A DNA stretch of 64,000 nt, taken from contig NC_051098.1 in the NCBI RefSeq assembly GCF_901709675.1, forward strand, positions 13,297,918-13,361,917, given 5' to 3'. The DNA comes from Syngnathus acus. Taxonomy: Eukaryota; Chordata; Actinopteri; Syngnathiformes; Syngnathidae. Both the position numbers and the translations under genes were made by a program. The notes beneath the pieces were generated by a model. The model was not told where the DNA came from and searched no databases. It saw nothing but the letters and a program-made list of their open reading frames with translations. Shown piece by piece: positions 30,501 to 53,781 of the stretch (position 1 is its first letter; each line of letters begins with the position of its first letter).

Positions 30501-30661
30501 TCTGCTTACACAAATGAATTGCGGAATTTAAAGAGGAACTAAATTCTCCACGTTTAAAGGTGGACCCGATGTTGACGCCGGAGGAACGCCACCTGAACAA
30601 GATGCAGAACCATGGCTACGAGAACCCCACCTACAAATATCTGGAGCAGATGCAGATCTGA
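12524..30661 (+). CDS. aplp2: Amyloid beta precursor-like protein 2
   Basis: Seventeen coding exons: 12524-12595, 22004-22177, 22282-22411, 24739-24851, 24936-25147, 25294-25490, 25592-25759, 25930-26138, 26247-26405, 26495-26623, 27202-27301, 27987-28163, 28420-28455, 28996-29078, 29824-29901, 30312-30467, 30560-30661; phases close to 764 residues (human 763). APLP2 is a type I membrane glycoprotein of the APP family, cleaved by alpha-, beta- and gamma-secretases. Order: signal peptide (about 1-21), Cys-rich E1 growth-factor-like and copper-binding domains, an acidic Glu/Asp stretch, Kunitz domain (300-355), helical E2 domain, juxtamembrane linker, transmembrane helix (about 695-717), and a cytoplasmic tail with [15 protein letters not shown] carrying the NPTY adaptor-binding and endocytosis motif. 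The tail ([20 protein letters not shown]) points to APLP2 rather than APP. The gene appears intact. Confidence 0.96.
13017..13270. mobile_element. Possible Tigger/pogo-like MITE remnant
   Basis: The left end (GGTCATCCCTCGGTTATATC) resembles a terminal motif widespread in fish pogo-like elements. The right end, read in reverse complement, begins GTACAGTAATCCCTG. The ATCCCT core is shared between the two ends in inverted orientation, but similarity beyond it is modest and no clean target duplication is visible. Low confidence. Confidence 0.3.
14403..14470. repeat. Dispersed repeat remnant
   Basis: The stretch CATTTCAATGGGGAAATGTG followed by GATTTGAGATACAGT resembles a short repeat I recall from many fish genomes. 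It is only a fragment and its family is not assigned. Confidence 0.3.
18806..18823. repeat. TAGC tetranucleotide repeat
   Basis: Short run of TAGC units (CATAGCTAGCTAGCTAGCTC region) within APLP2 intron 1. Each unit pair is self-complementary. Confidence 0.7.
20711..20724 (-). promoter_or_regulatory. CTCF-like motif
   Basis: The reverse complement reads CCACTAGGTGGCAG, essentially the canonical CTCF core. It lies in APLP2 intron 1. Binding is inferred from the motif alone. Confidence 0.45.
21480..21640. repeat. Interspersed fish repeat fragment
   Basis: Contains AAGAACATGCCAACTCCACA, then ATTCAAACCCAGAACCTCAG, then GCTAACCACTCCACCACGGT. This phrase order is familiar from an abundant dispersed fish repeat. 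It lies 360 bases before APLP2 exon 2. A shorter relative lies at 32448-32515. The family name is not assigned. Confidence 0.55.
21917..21929 (-). promoter_or_regulatory. CTCF-like motif
   Basis: The reverse complement CCACTAGAGGGCG matches the CTCF core and lies 75 bases upstream of APLP2 exon 2. Motif evidence only. Confidence 0.4.
22412..24738 (+). other. aplp2: APLP2 intron 3 (2.3 kb)
   Basis: GTAAGT donor to GTTGCAG acceptor. It contains an AT-rich patch of about 170 bases near 23700-23870, an A tract at 23885-23903 and a G-rich run near 24490. No embedded gene seen. Confidence 0.75.
25592..25759 (+). other. aplp2: APLP2 Kunitz protease-inhibitor exon
   Basis: This 168-base exon, with single-base phase on both sides, encodes all six Kunitz cysteines. 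The inhibitory loop reads [11 protein letters not shown] with Arg at P1, the residue expected for trypsin-like targets, and the core [11 protein letters not shown] follows. Because 168 is divisible by three the exon can be skipped in frame, as is known for APP and APLP2 in mammals; whether it is skipped here is inference. Confidence 0.9.
26624..27986 (+). other. aplp2: APLP2 introns 10 and 11
   Basis: Two introns (26624-27201 and 27302-27986) flank the 100-base exon at 27202-27301. The first holds a CTCF-like motif at 27006-27018. Nothing else is recognised. Confidence 0.7.
28164..30311 (+). other. aplp2: APLP2 introns 12-15
   Basis: Introns around the small exons at 28420-28455, 28996-29078 and 29824-29901. 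They hold a TTTG repeat near 28742-28762, CA repeats at 29265-29285 and 29756-29791, and a CTCF-like motif at 29913-29927. A TGACGTCA palindrome lies in 30149-30158. No other gene is recognised. Confidence 0.65.
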
Positions 30662-32235
30662 GCCTACAGGGGGCGCCGTGGCAGCGCATACTACTGACCA
30701 AGAATTCCATGATGAGATAATGACCATAACAATGCTGTTGTTCCACTCATTTGCAAATATCCAAAACAACACTTCTCCTTCTTCTTCTTTTTTGCATTGT
30801 TGATTACAAGGAGTTCTTTCTCTTGCCGTTTCCACTAGGTTGGATCAAAGATGTATAACATTTCTGCCGATTTTTATTGTTTTTTTAGACGTGATTCAAA
30901 AGCAGTTTTTTATGCCAACACCGCCGTTTTCTCTGTATTTTTCTCCTTGATAGCTTAATTGTAAATGAAGGTTATTTGTACTGATTCAAATGTATCCTGA
31001 AACAGCGGATTAAGGGGGAGGGCGAGGGGGGAGACATTTATTTACAGATATAGATATTATAAGATGGCAATATATATCTTGCCATTGGCTGACAGGCCCA
31101 CAGACAAACACTATAAAAAATGGATGGATTATATAATAGAAAGGTATATTTGCAGCTCTGGGAAAAGGAAATAAACCACTGAAAAATTGCTCTTAAGAAT
31201 TCAATAATTCAATTAAAAATCAAGTAAATACATTCTTAAAAGTTTAATGCAAATATATCGTACTTTGAGGGGGAAAAAAATAAAGACTACTGAACCATAC
31301 TCGTGCAGTTATTCTTTTGCTTACCACTAGAGGAAGCCTTCGTATCTTTATTTTTTTGTGGCGGTCGTCTCAACTTTTTCCAGAGCTGTATTTGCAAGCT
31401 ACTAATGTTGGGGAAGCTCTTAAACATTTTCAACTTTAATCATTTCAATTTTTTAATGCAGTGAGCAGAAAAACGTTTTAGCAGGGTTTCCTGCCGTTCT
31501 TTCCGAGATTGAATGTAAAATGAAATGTTCCATTTGAGATTGTGATAGGGATTGACTTTAACCTCATCAGAAACCAAATTCGGTTGCTTTGAGCCACATC
31601 TCATTTTCAATCATTTCGCTTTTTGCATGGGGATTTGGAATTTTTTTTTTTCGGGCTTTTTGCAAACTTTTCCTACTCAAGCCTCCCATTTTACAAATGT
31701 GGTTCCTCCCCATTAAAACACAGCATGGACAAATGATGTACATAAACAGAGATCTACGACAACTCAATAATCAAAGCTTAAACATTTGTCACCAAAGCTT
31801 CAAATACCCTGAAAACGAAACTAGGCCTCCTTTCCCCCCTCTGCTCTCTTTGTATAGTTGCTGTTACAATCATGGCTTTTTCTTTCCAGAGGACTTTTTT
31901 CTGTGCTGGTGTGCATTGTTCTGATACATAAAATGATGTTCTACATAGAAATATATATCTCTATTTTACATTTCTTTTTCTATTTGTTTGTTCTTCTTGT
32001 GACATTACCGTAGCTCTGTACGTCTCACTATGCACCCCTGAGAAAAAAAAAACAGCTTCGGTCTTGTAACTATATGACTGCCTGTTTGATTGTGTGGCAA
32101 GACAACACAGACACACATGGCTAAAATATGCTGTATTTCATTTGTAATATTATTATTAGTCATCAGAGTGGCGTTAACAAGCAGTTTTGTGGTAAAGGGG
32201 ACAACACGTGTCAATAAAGTCACAACTTCCACTTT
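30662..32235 (+). other. aplp2: APLP2 3'UTR
   Basis: Noncoding, AT-rich. AATAAA occurs near 31171 and 31280, and at 32213-32218; the last is followed by a TG/T-rich stretch and is my preferred distal signal. A forward CTCF-like motif at 30663-30677 starts two bases after the stop codon. Confidence 0.5.
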
Positions 32236-33348
32236 CTTGTGTCGTCTTTTCACACAGATTGACATTGATGGAGTTCTGATTTTAATAGTGTCAATGGTGG
32301 TTAAGCGCAAACATTTCGACACAATAGTCGTTAAATACAAAAATAATAGTCAGCGTTAAATTTGATGTTTTTCAGTGGCCAAAAAAATAAGTGCATTCTA
32401 AAGCAGTTACAACTTGAAACTTTGAATAAAATATTTTACTTTTTACGAAAGGATTCGAACCCACGAGTACTTGAATTGTGAGGCAGGCGTGCAGACCACT
32501 ATTGTACAGTGACGCAAGACATTACTCAGCATTCCCACTTGGAAATCTGGGAATTTCTCCAAACTGAAACCTGTGTTATGGCTGGAAGCAGGTGAGTCAG
32601 CGCTGGTGGATAGATCACCTTTACAATCGGGATTAAATCATCCAACCGATACCAAAACAAACAGACCGCACAAAAATTGAATCTATATTTGGCTCATATA
32701 TCCGCCAATGAACGAGCTTAGCTGTCATTCAAATCGCTACCTTATGTCCCACCGTGGCAAATCCGCACGAAAAAGTAGTCCCTGCGCGTTTTGAAATTTC
32801 ACCTTACAAAATGCAGAAATTTAGCACCATTCGTGTTCTTTTGCTATGAACGTATGTTGTCAGTGGTGATTAGTTTGCTGTTTTGACGGGTTATTTTATT
32901 TTTAAAAATATATTTTTAAAAGGTGGAGTTTCGTGAGGGAAGTGCCGACAGGTGCGCGGCAAGGCACAGCCACGCCCACAGAAACCTGCACTTTCCGGAA
33001 GACTTTTCCTCCTTCCCTTCTGCTCTTTCGCTTCATTTCTTTTCCGTTGTAGGACACGACCTGTCGACCTATATCTCGGTGACATTTTTGTACATTTTAT
33101 AAAACAACTTTTAAAAGGCCTTTACGTCGATATCACAACGTTTAAAGGCGTTTTGACTTGAGTTTGTTGACCACTTTAGGAGGCCTCTGAGTTTGTTGAC
33201 CACTTTAGGAGGCCTCAGAGATTGGAAAGCTTTTCAAGAAAGAAGACAAGGAGGAAGAAGACAAGGAGGAAGAGGAGGACAAGCAGCTACAACAACAGCG
33301 GCGGAAGCGGCTCAGGTGTTTTCATTTCTCCCTCCTCTTTGCACCTAA
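32236..33348. other. APLP2-ST14 intergenic region and ST14 leader
   Basis: Contains a short dispersed-repeat fragment (32448-32515), and near its right end a 28-bp tandem duplication (33160-33215) followed by a GGAAGAAGACAA-like purine stretch. No TATA box is obvious. No gene is recognised before the ST14 ATG. Confidence 0.45.
33160..33215. repeat. 28-bp tandem duplication in the ST14 leader
   Basis: Two adjacent 28-base copies beginning GAGTTTGTTGACCACTTTAG differ only at the last base (T versus A). It lies about 130 bases upstream of the ST14 start codon. Confidence 0.9.
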
Positions 33349-40037
<6,689 letters not shown>

Positions 40038-40200
40038 AACAAAGAAGGCCACACGGAGGGCCGTGGACAAAAATATGGACTGTGACTCAGTGTCTGCGGT
40101 GTGGATTTTTAATGTCCCAGAAGAAGCACCACCGCTGCATGCGATGCTGAAAGACCACTGTGATTTTATTATTCTTGTCTTAATAAATTGTAAATAGTTC
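40038..40200 (+). other. st14: ST14 3'UTR with polyadenylation signal
   Basis: AATAAA at 40182-40187 lies 145 bases after the stop codon and is followed by a T/G-rich stretch, so the 3'UTR is short. Confidence 0.7.
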
Positions 40201-41539
40201 TTTTCTCGTGGTTTTGTTTTGATGTTTTGCATATTAGAATTGAAATGACATATATTGTTAACATGTGAAATATTGATCCTTTTGTTTCATTGCAATTGTC
40301 TTGCTTGTTGCTGTATTTCCTCACAAACTTCAACAACTGTAAAATCAAATCCATCCTACCTCTTATCTAAGTGTAGTGTCCCAGAATTTACCTTACTCAG
40401 ATGTTTTTGATATCATTGTTCATATACTTACAGTTCCAATCAACGTGTAAATAATACCATAAAACAAAACGGTCTATTAGTTGACAGTCTAGATAAAAAT
40501 GTCTCTCCTTAGCTTCTTTCAAAGTAAAGGAGGGAGATTTTTATCTCGACACTTAACATTAACGGAGTTCCCTGAATGTATTATCGTAGCTTTTAAATAG
40601 TTTCTGCGCTGTATATTATTTTTTCCTGAGATATTGATTTTTATTTTGTTTACTTCAATGGTGTAGTCATACAAATATATTATATAATATAGATATATTA
40701 TATTATATCTTAGTTCATTTTCTGGACGTTTTATCTTAAATAAAATATTTCTAATATAATCCCTGGTTTGATTTATGTTTGTATATCTACTAAATTTCTA
40801 TGAGAGATGGTGGGAGTAAACTTTGAGATTTAAGGTTTATTATTGGCCTAGTAAGTAAAATTATTAAAGTAAATTTTTGTATGGCATCCCTGGGTCATAA
40901 TCTTGTGCCACCTAACTGCACTTGTAATCACGTCAAACCGTTAATATTTTGGGTCGCGTTTTGCTCCTAAACTGATAGCTTTAATTATAAATTTCTTCGT
41001 TCTTTTAATTTTTTAATTTTTACGGTTATGCCGTACAGTCGTGATTTTTTTTTTCAGGGAAATAATTCAATCAAGAACATTTTTAAGACTATGTTCTCTG
41101 TCGGACAATTTTAGAGTCGGACCGGAAGTTAATCCGTTGTTCATTTTCTTCCGTCCGGATTTCAAACAATTTCGACTTTCTCTGCCGTAAGAATTTGATG
41201 TTTTCACGGTTGTTGTTGAGATATATTTAACGTAGATGTTAAAATGGCCGGTTAGTCGTGTTCGTTTTCATCAAATGTGTTTAAAACGGAGAGGGTCTTG
41301 TTAATTGCTGGTGGTGAAGTTTCTCTTGTATGTGGGGTTGAAGCATAGCGACTATGTTTGATACAATCTTCCAGTTTAACTCGAGAATAACAATATAATT
41401 TGCTATTTTTTCGCCGTTAGTTTAAGTAGTACAGAAAAAACATTGTAGCAAAATGTGTATGTAGAGCATTAAGCCAAATTTAAGAAGTGCAGATAGTCTA
41501 AGGTGCACTGGCGAGAAGTAAGGGACTGAAACTGGGACC
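40201..41539. other. ST14-DHX34 intergenic region and DHX34 leader
   Basis: AT-rich to about 41050, then a probable promoter. An ETS-type CCGGAAGT is at 41122-41129. A minimal upstream frame ATGGCCGGTTAG lies at 41243-41254. A TCTTCCAG near 41366-41373 could be a 5'UTR splice acceptor, but this is not established. Confidence 0.4.
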
Positions 41540-47004
<5,465 letters not shown>

Positions 47005-47552
47005 CATCACATTACATTGAAGTAAGTAACATTGAGGTGAAGAAATGAACTTCAAGTCAAAGGAAGGAGTGTTTTAAAATATAGAGTGAGGGTTTAATAA
47101 TGATACAAACCCACGATATGTAACACCTCAAAGCAGCACATTGGCACAAAGTCAGAAGTAAGACAGCACGGAAGATAAAAACCTGCCTCGAGGGAGAGGA
47201 AAAAAAAAAAGAATCAGAATAAATATCGCAATAAATAAATAATAAAACAGGTCATATCTCATTAATTACTTTGAAACTCAGAATCATAAATACATACACA
47301 CTGGCAGAAATGAAACAAGGTAAACAGTACTGAATATACAGAGTTACTCAGGTAAATCATAAGGTATTGATTACTCAAATCAAAAGGCACATTTATTAAG
47401 ATGTAAGAACGGGCGGGGGGGCCTGCCGGTGTGTGTGGATGGGAACGCGTGTGTGAAGCGGAAGTAACAAACGCGTGTGTGTGTGCGCGCGCGGGTGCAC
47501 GATGGCTTCTTTTTACGGCTTTGGTCCATCTGCGTCTTCAAGTCGGCCAGTG

Positions 47553-47554
<2 letters not shown>

Positions 47555-47595
<41 letters not shown>

Positions 47596-47633
47596 ATGTG
47601 TGTGTGTGTGTGCGTGTGCGTGTGTGTGGGACA
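47555..47633. repeat. GT dinucleotide microsatellite
   Basis: About 79 bases of GT, interrupted by GC and AT steps near 47592 and 47612. Apparent VCVCVC and THTHTH frames come from the repeat. Confidence 0.95.
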
Positions 47634-49101
47634 GTTGGGGAAAATGGCAGTTTACTTTCCTGGAGCTATTTGTTGTGGTGGTGGTGAGTTGATTCACAAC
47701 TGTATCATGGCGGGTCTCAACTAATTCCACTTGAACCGAAATATTTCCATTTTGATCGAGAGAGAGAACTTTGCGTAACCATCTCGGTTGTCATTTTCAA
47801 AACTTTGCAGCTGCAGAGGAGATCATATAAGGGAAAAAAATGCACAATATTTACGTGACTGTTTAGGGGCAGGGCATACGTTTCTGTGTAGAAGGTGGGG
47901 ATTCACAAATTTGGGGACTCAAAGTTCTGTACCGCTCGCATTATATTCCATCGTCATTGTCCGCTTTTCAGTACTGCTTGGCAAAAACATGGCGAGAATA
48001 TAAATCTCAATACGGCGGAAAAAAACTAATTGTGAAAGATTAATTCATTACACTGACTTAATTATTTTATGATTTTATACTTTTCAGAAACCGATCGAAT
48101 TACTGTATTTTCTTGTTTACTAGAGAATCTATATAAATGTCACTTTTTTTTTTAAATCGACTTACTGTAATAAATTAACTTTAATATAATAATATTCCAG
48201 TTTATTGACATGCACCTGTATATGAGAGCAGAAAAATAAGGGAAAAAATTTGGTAATAAAGTTATGTCACACAACTACAGGGGAAGTGGAACTTTAATTT
48301 TTCACGGCCTTAAAGCCGTTTTTGCACTCATTGGAAGAAAAAGAAAAATCTCTCAAGTAGATCTGTTGCCTCTCGTCTTTTACGTGAGCAAACAAATAAT
48401 TGCTTTGGCGCCATCCTGAAGCATCTTGGTGCCAAAACAATGATGTTAAAGTGATTTTTTTATTTGGACAAAAGTAGCGCTTTGCCGCCATCTTATAGGG
48501 AAATTCTAAGGAAGGGCCCCGTCCTTCTCCGTTGGAAGGCTGGCTATAATTTTTGTGCCGTTTTTGTTTCATGGTGCGCCGTGAGATTGTCGTGCCTTTG
48601 CTCTTGCACTTGATCTGGTTGGATTCTGCGGGCGTAGCTAATGTTGCGGCCTCTTCCGATTGCTCACGATAACACGACAGTCTGCGCTGACTTCACTTTT
48701 TTCCCCTAACGTGACATACAAAAATACTCTTTGAATACATTGTTCATTGCACTTTTTTTTTCAATTTTCCGGGTGGAGGTATTGACACGTTAGTAGTTTT
48801 TTTTTTAACACGTGTTCCTTATCATCATTACTGCTAGTGGTTGGCATTGCAACTTTCCCCTTACTAATAATTGTCCTCATGCATTTGTTGACATTTTCTC
48901 TAAGGCTCGCGCTCTCATATTTATTATTTATGTATTTATTTTTCCCGCCGTGAGGTAAATTCGGAGGTAAAGGGCGACGTCTCAGGGTACTACAGGAGCT
49001 AACACCAAACACCTGGAGGACCTCCTGGGAGTTTGTGTGTGCCTTTGGGAGGGGAGGGGGGGGCTACTCATTGTGACAAGTAATAAAATAGACCAATTAC
49101 A

Positions 49102-49381
49102 GACACTCCCCGACTTGTGAACAATTCGAACTCTTCCGTAAAAAGGAAAATTTCAAGTCGGAATCTGGAGTTGCGCAACTCCAGTGTAAAGAGATGTGTG
49201 TAGTTTTGGTGAGTTAGTTTGGTGTGCCATGAGATTTTGTAGTACAATAAAATATGTGCCTTGGCATGATAAAGGTTGAAAACACAGGCGCGACAATCAA
49301 ATTTTTTTTTAAAAAAAGTCTAAATATCATGACCAGCAAAGTATGAGCCACCTTTCACTTGTTCATAAGTTGGGGAGTGTC
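49102..49381. mobile_element. 280-bp MITE with 23-bp inverted ends
   Basis: The left end 49102-49124 begins GACACTCCCCGACTTGTGAA. The reverse complement of the right end 49359-49381 begins GACACTCCCCAACTTATGAA. The two 23-base ends differ at two positions. There is no coding capacity, so it would be nonautonomous. No target duplication is clear at the edges. The transposon superfamily is not assigned. It sits about 290 bases beyond the SPRED3 stop codon. Confidence 0.65.
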
Positions 49382-49667
49382 AAAAAAATGTTTTTCCCTC
49401 TTGACGGACATTTCAAAACCTTAACGCACTCTCGTTCTTGCGTTAAGTTTCGGGGTCGGCGTAGATCCGCAATGAAAGGCTCCATGAAAGGTGGTCTGAG
49501 TGCGATGCACCCCCAGTACAAGAAGGCCCCCCGGGTTGAAAAGAGAGAGAGCGGAATGCAGCGGAAGGCTTTGGGGAGGGGGGGTGGCTTTGGAGGTTCG
49601 GCTCACGTCGAGGGGACGACCCCCCCTACCACCCACCCCCCCATCGCTTCCCGCCTCACACCCGGTC

Positions 49668-52600
49668 TCATCGTACCGCCTTGTGCTTTCCCCCGCAGCA
49701 GCCGCACCTCTCGCCACAACGCAGGCAGGCGCGCAAAGGCAGGTAGCAGCACATGCAGGGCACGAAGAGCGACAGGGCCACCAGAGCCAGCCAGCGAGCG
49801 CAACACAGGGGGTGCGGGTGGCCCCCCATGGAGTCGTCGCACGAGCAAGGCTCCCAGAACTCGCCCTCGGAGTCCGACATGCAGTGGTAGAGCAGGCTCT
49901 CGGCGCACCAGACGCAGGTCCACTGGCGCAGGCAGTGCAGGGCCGGGTCGGGGGCGTCCCTGCAGCGGCCCCGACCGTTCTCCGAGGCGCTGAACACAGA
50001 GCGGCAGTACACGCAGCGGGACGAGCACGACGACGACGCCTGCGGGCACGGGCTGTCGTCGTCGGGGGAGATGGCGCCCGGGTCCCCGCAGGCCCCGACG
50101 CCGCCCCTCTTCCGAGTCCGCGAGCGGGGCGTGGCCATGGAGGTGTGGATGCAGCAGGGCGAGGGGGAGCCTTTGCCGGTCTCCTGGGGGGAGCCGGCCC
50201 CTGAGGACACGCCCGACACAGCGTTGGGGATGGACACGCAGGTGGGCGAAGGCGAGGACAGACGCTGGGCCGCCTTGCTGTCCAGACTCACTGTGACGTC
50301 GCAGCCCGCCGTACCCAACCCGGACATCTCCTTCTCAAAGCGGACCACGCACAGCTCCGATTTGTCCTGCAGGCTCCCCCCGCTACCTACGACCACGCCC
50401 CCGGTCAGCCCCCCGACCATAGTCCTGGTGGCTCCCGCTCGTCGATAGTCCTCGTATCCTCGGGACCCCCACAGGTCCTTGCAGGGGTCCACGCTGCGCA
50501 GGTCGCCCTCCTCCAGCAGGGAAATGGTGGGCGAGAGGGGGGACAGAGGTGATGAGGCCGGCGGGCCCGCGGGAGGGGACGGTGGCGCCGGAGGCGGGGG
50601 CGGCGGTGACGGGGGATTCAAGGCGCTGGTCATTTGCGAGAGCTGGTATTGCCCCGGCCTGGCGTGGATCTGCAGAGAGGGTGTCGAGTTACAGAGTCAG
50701 GAAGACAACAGCCCGCCGCTAGCACGTCTCAATTGGCATCACATTTCACTTGAGTAGAGGTCACTTTCATCTTCATTTCACTTCCTGCACGGCCGCAACG
50801 AACGCAGCACTTTCAGGTGTAAAGTTACCCCACTTACCCACTGCCTGCCCCGAAGCTACTTAGATCCTTTTCTTTCTTTTTTGCTTGGCATTTGACCCTC
50901 CCAAACGGAGCGGCGTCCTACCTGAGCCGGCGTCTGCGTGGTTCCGCCGGACGTAAAAGCAAATTCGTCGGCCCGCACGAAGCAGGTGGAGGACGACTCG
51001 CTGGTCACGATGGTGATGGGCTTGGGTAGCATCTCCTTCCTGCTGTTTGACGACGACTCGCTGCCTGTATGGGACTGACAGAAGTCGCGCATCATTGCGT
51101 GATTCCACCAAATGTGTCGCAAGACATGAACTGGAACCAAAACAAAAAACACTCACAGCTTGTCCGTCGTCCTCTGTGTCCGCCTCCTCCGGCGTTGATG
51201 ACGAGGGCGAGTCTGAGCCTAAAACATATCAGTGACTTTTCAACTGCCCCCCCACCTCTTTGAACTTCAAATAAAAAGAATACTACAGACTAAAGCTTGG
51301 CGGGGTGCACGCCCACCTCGGTCCAGCTTGTCGATGACTGCCTGCAGACCCTTCTCGAAGGAGATGGCGTCTGCGGGACTCTGGAAGGTCAGACCGAACT
51401 TGCGCTCGTCCACCCGCCAGTGATGAAAGATGGGATTCACCTTGTTGTAGACCAGCCCCCTTTGCACAGAACACTCCAGCACCGGCTAAACACACACAGG
51501 CAAGCAAGTGATCTCAACATGTCTGTGTCGTTTCTCGTTCATGAAGGTCTCTCTGTAATTTGCAAGGAGAAGTGGAAACATCTGCAAGGAGCTGCTGTAA
51601 GCCACAACTCCCATCCAGATGCTCCTGCTGAAATAACCTGACTCCAGCTCCAGATGTCACCACTAGGCCCCGCCTCTTTTGGTATATATAGTAATTTCAA
51701 TTCATAAAACCACTTCATTTCCTTACAGTCTCTTCTAGTTTTGTACAATAAGATGATATTCTTCTGTCACAACGAAACATTTCTTTTTTTGTTGGGCTGG
51801 AATGACATCGCTCAGGGGAAATCTGGTAAACCTCCCGGAATTATTTAAGCGGATGAATTAAAGGTGTAGAGTAACCTTAGACAACCAACAAGAGCGCAGT
51901 TGGCCTCCATTCAAAACTTTTTGCATAACAATATTCCAAGCCCACCCCAAAATGACCAAATCCTCCTCCACCACCACCTCCTCATATTGTGCTCACCGCT
52001 CGGTCCCGCAGCCTCTCCCCGCGGATGACGTACTCTCTCCGCTTGTGGCTTCGCCCCTTGCATATCACCACGTGACTGAGGCCACCCCCGCCAAGGGGCA
52101 CCCAGCCGCCGCTGGAGTCGTCACGTGTCATCACCACGGCTCGAACACGCACGCTGGAGGAGGCCGGAAAAGACAACGTGAGATGGTGAGAGCGTGACCA
52201 CGGCCGCGTCCTCGAATAATTTAAAAACATAATGCTTGAGGAATTTTTTTGTCCACCCCGGGTTACCATTTATTTGGTCAGCCGTGTCAACAGTTGCCCG
52301 TGCTATGCATAACGGGAACACGCCACCAATTTAAAAAAAAAAAATCTTAACAAATAATGCAGGAATTTTAATGCCCGGGCAGGCTTTTATTTTCAATTTG
52401 GCCCTTAATTGTGGCGAGGGTTGGCTAGACTTGTCTCTCCGACTTTTCGGCAAGTCTGAGCCCTTTCAGACTTAATTGACATCACATAGTGATGGCACCA
52501 ACATCTCGACAATTGCTAATTAAATATGCTAATCTATTTCGCTGGTATACTCGGATGTCCTGTTTTAGCTGCCAAAGAGATTTTGAGCATGTAGTCCACT

Positions 52601-53781
52601 ATAGTGATGAACAATATTCAAATCGACTTTGCAATGTAGTAGAATGCAATTTTCAAATCCCATGGGTGACTTCTATAAAACCAAAACATTTATGTATAAT
52701 ACATTTGATTATTGTGATATAGAATATTAAAAAAAACAACAACATAGGACGAAGACCTTGAATAAAATCACGATTCACAATCGTATTATTGGGCGGGTCA
52801 ATATCAGATTATTTTTCTAAATCGTTCAGCCCAATGTAGTCTTTTATACGTGAAATTTCATAATGAACTATAGAGTCCATTGGTATAGCGCGTATGAATG
52901 AATGATTCCGAACACAGGCCGCCCATATATGCGACGTTCAAGTGCCAAGTAAGAAAATGGGAAAAATCTCAAGGAGGAAGAATAAGCGTTTCCCCAGCTA
53001 CACATCAATGAACGCCGTGTGCGCGCGCACGTTTTTTTTTTTCGTCAGAAAACATCGCGATTATTCCATCAGACGACGCTTCCCCCCTTCCCTCCTCCCT
53101 TCCTTTCTCCCTCCTCTTTTCCATCCCGCCCCTGCCCCTGCAAGCCATTAAGAAGACATATATGTTGTTTTTTTATGAATGGAGCAAAAAGCAAGGCGAG
53201 GTTGCTGCTGGTTTTCTTGTATTAAGAAAAGGCGCGATGGGGAGAAGGAGAGATCATGATGAGGATGTGTGGTGGGGGGAGGGGGAGGGAAGAAAGGGGA
53301 GGGGGGAAATCACATTTCATTCATAAAGTTTGGCTTTAAAAAATCATAATGAAAGGCTGAGACACGTTGATAAGAAAAAAAATCACGACTCCTCTCGCCT
53401 TGAATGGCGCGACGCTCCCTCCCTCCTCCTCATCCTCCCCTCCTGGAAAGACAAACTCGCTATTTTTGCTGTTTTCTTTGTACCTCCTTCCTTTTATCCT
53501 TCCTTTCTATCACGTCAAGCCACGTAGTTGTTCACCTTATGGTTATGATTTATTTTGCCTGCTAGTGCTGCATGCATGTCCCTTTTCATTCATGTATAGA
53601 TGACGTGTTAATGAACATGTAGGCGGCTTTCGGAACACCAAATAATAGGAAGAATGCATCGGCAGACATGAATGCACGTAGGTTTGCTTGTTTGCTGTTG
53701 TTTTTAGTCATCATGATGATAATTAAAAAAAAAAAAAATCACATCGCGCTCTTCATTCCGGGGGACTTACTCGCCCTCCAT
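49668..53781 (-). CDS. spred3: Sprouty-related EVH1 domain protein, SPRED3-like
   Basis: Minus strand, six coding exons in transcript order: 53781-53771, 52153-51997, 51485-51317, 51218-51157, 51074-50922, 50669-49668; phases close to 517 residues. SPRED proteins are membrane-recruited inhibitors of Ras-ERK signalling that bring neurofibromin to Ras. Seen: EVH1 domain ([17 protein letters not shown], then [13 protein letters not shown] and [12 protein letters not shown]), a Ser-rich middle, a Pro-rich stretch, a short KBD-like block (RGYEDYRR), and the Cys-rich Sprouty domain ([30 protein letters not shown], ending [12 protein letters not shown]). [13 protein letters not shown] and RGYEDYRR favour SPRED3 over SPRED1/2. 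Mammalian SPRED3 (410 residues from memory) is shorter. The first coding exon gives only M-E-G plus two bases; the ATG has G at -3 and a perfect GTAAGT donor after it. Confidence 0.9.
52154..53770 (-). other. spred3: SPRED3 intron 1
   Basis: A 1.6-kb intron between the 11-base coding part of exon 1 and the EVH1 exon. It contains long pyrimidine and purine tracts, for example at 53076-53130 and 53268-53308. No embedded gene. Confidence 0.7.

Larger units (their letters stand above)
47005..49667. other. Convergent DHX34/SPRED3 3' region
   Basis: No gene recognised. AATAAA at 47218-47223 is a candidate DHX34 poly(A) signal. On the minus strand several AATAAA (TTTATT on +, for example near 48920-48947 and 47393) could end SPRED3. 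The region also holds a GT microsatellite (47555-47633) and a MITE (49102-49381). Confidence 0.4.

Noticed and set aside
32448-32515. tRNA-like phrase GGATTCGAACCCACG
   Set aside because: No acceptor-stem or anticodon-arm pairing could be drawn; the flanks match the dispersed repeat also seen near 21570.
47431-47730. VCVCVC and THTHTH frames
   Set aside because: Translation of the GT microsatellite.
49500-50204. Plus-strand frame of 234 codons
   Set aside because: Antisense shadow of the GC-rich SPRED3 last exon; that exon has clear family identity on the minus strand.
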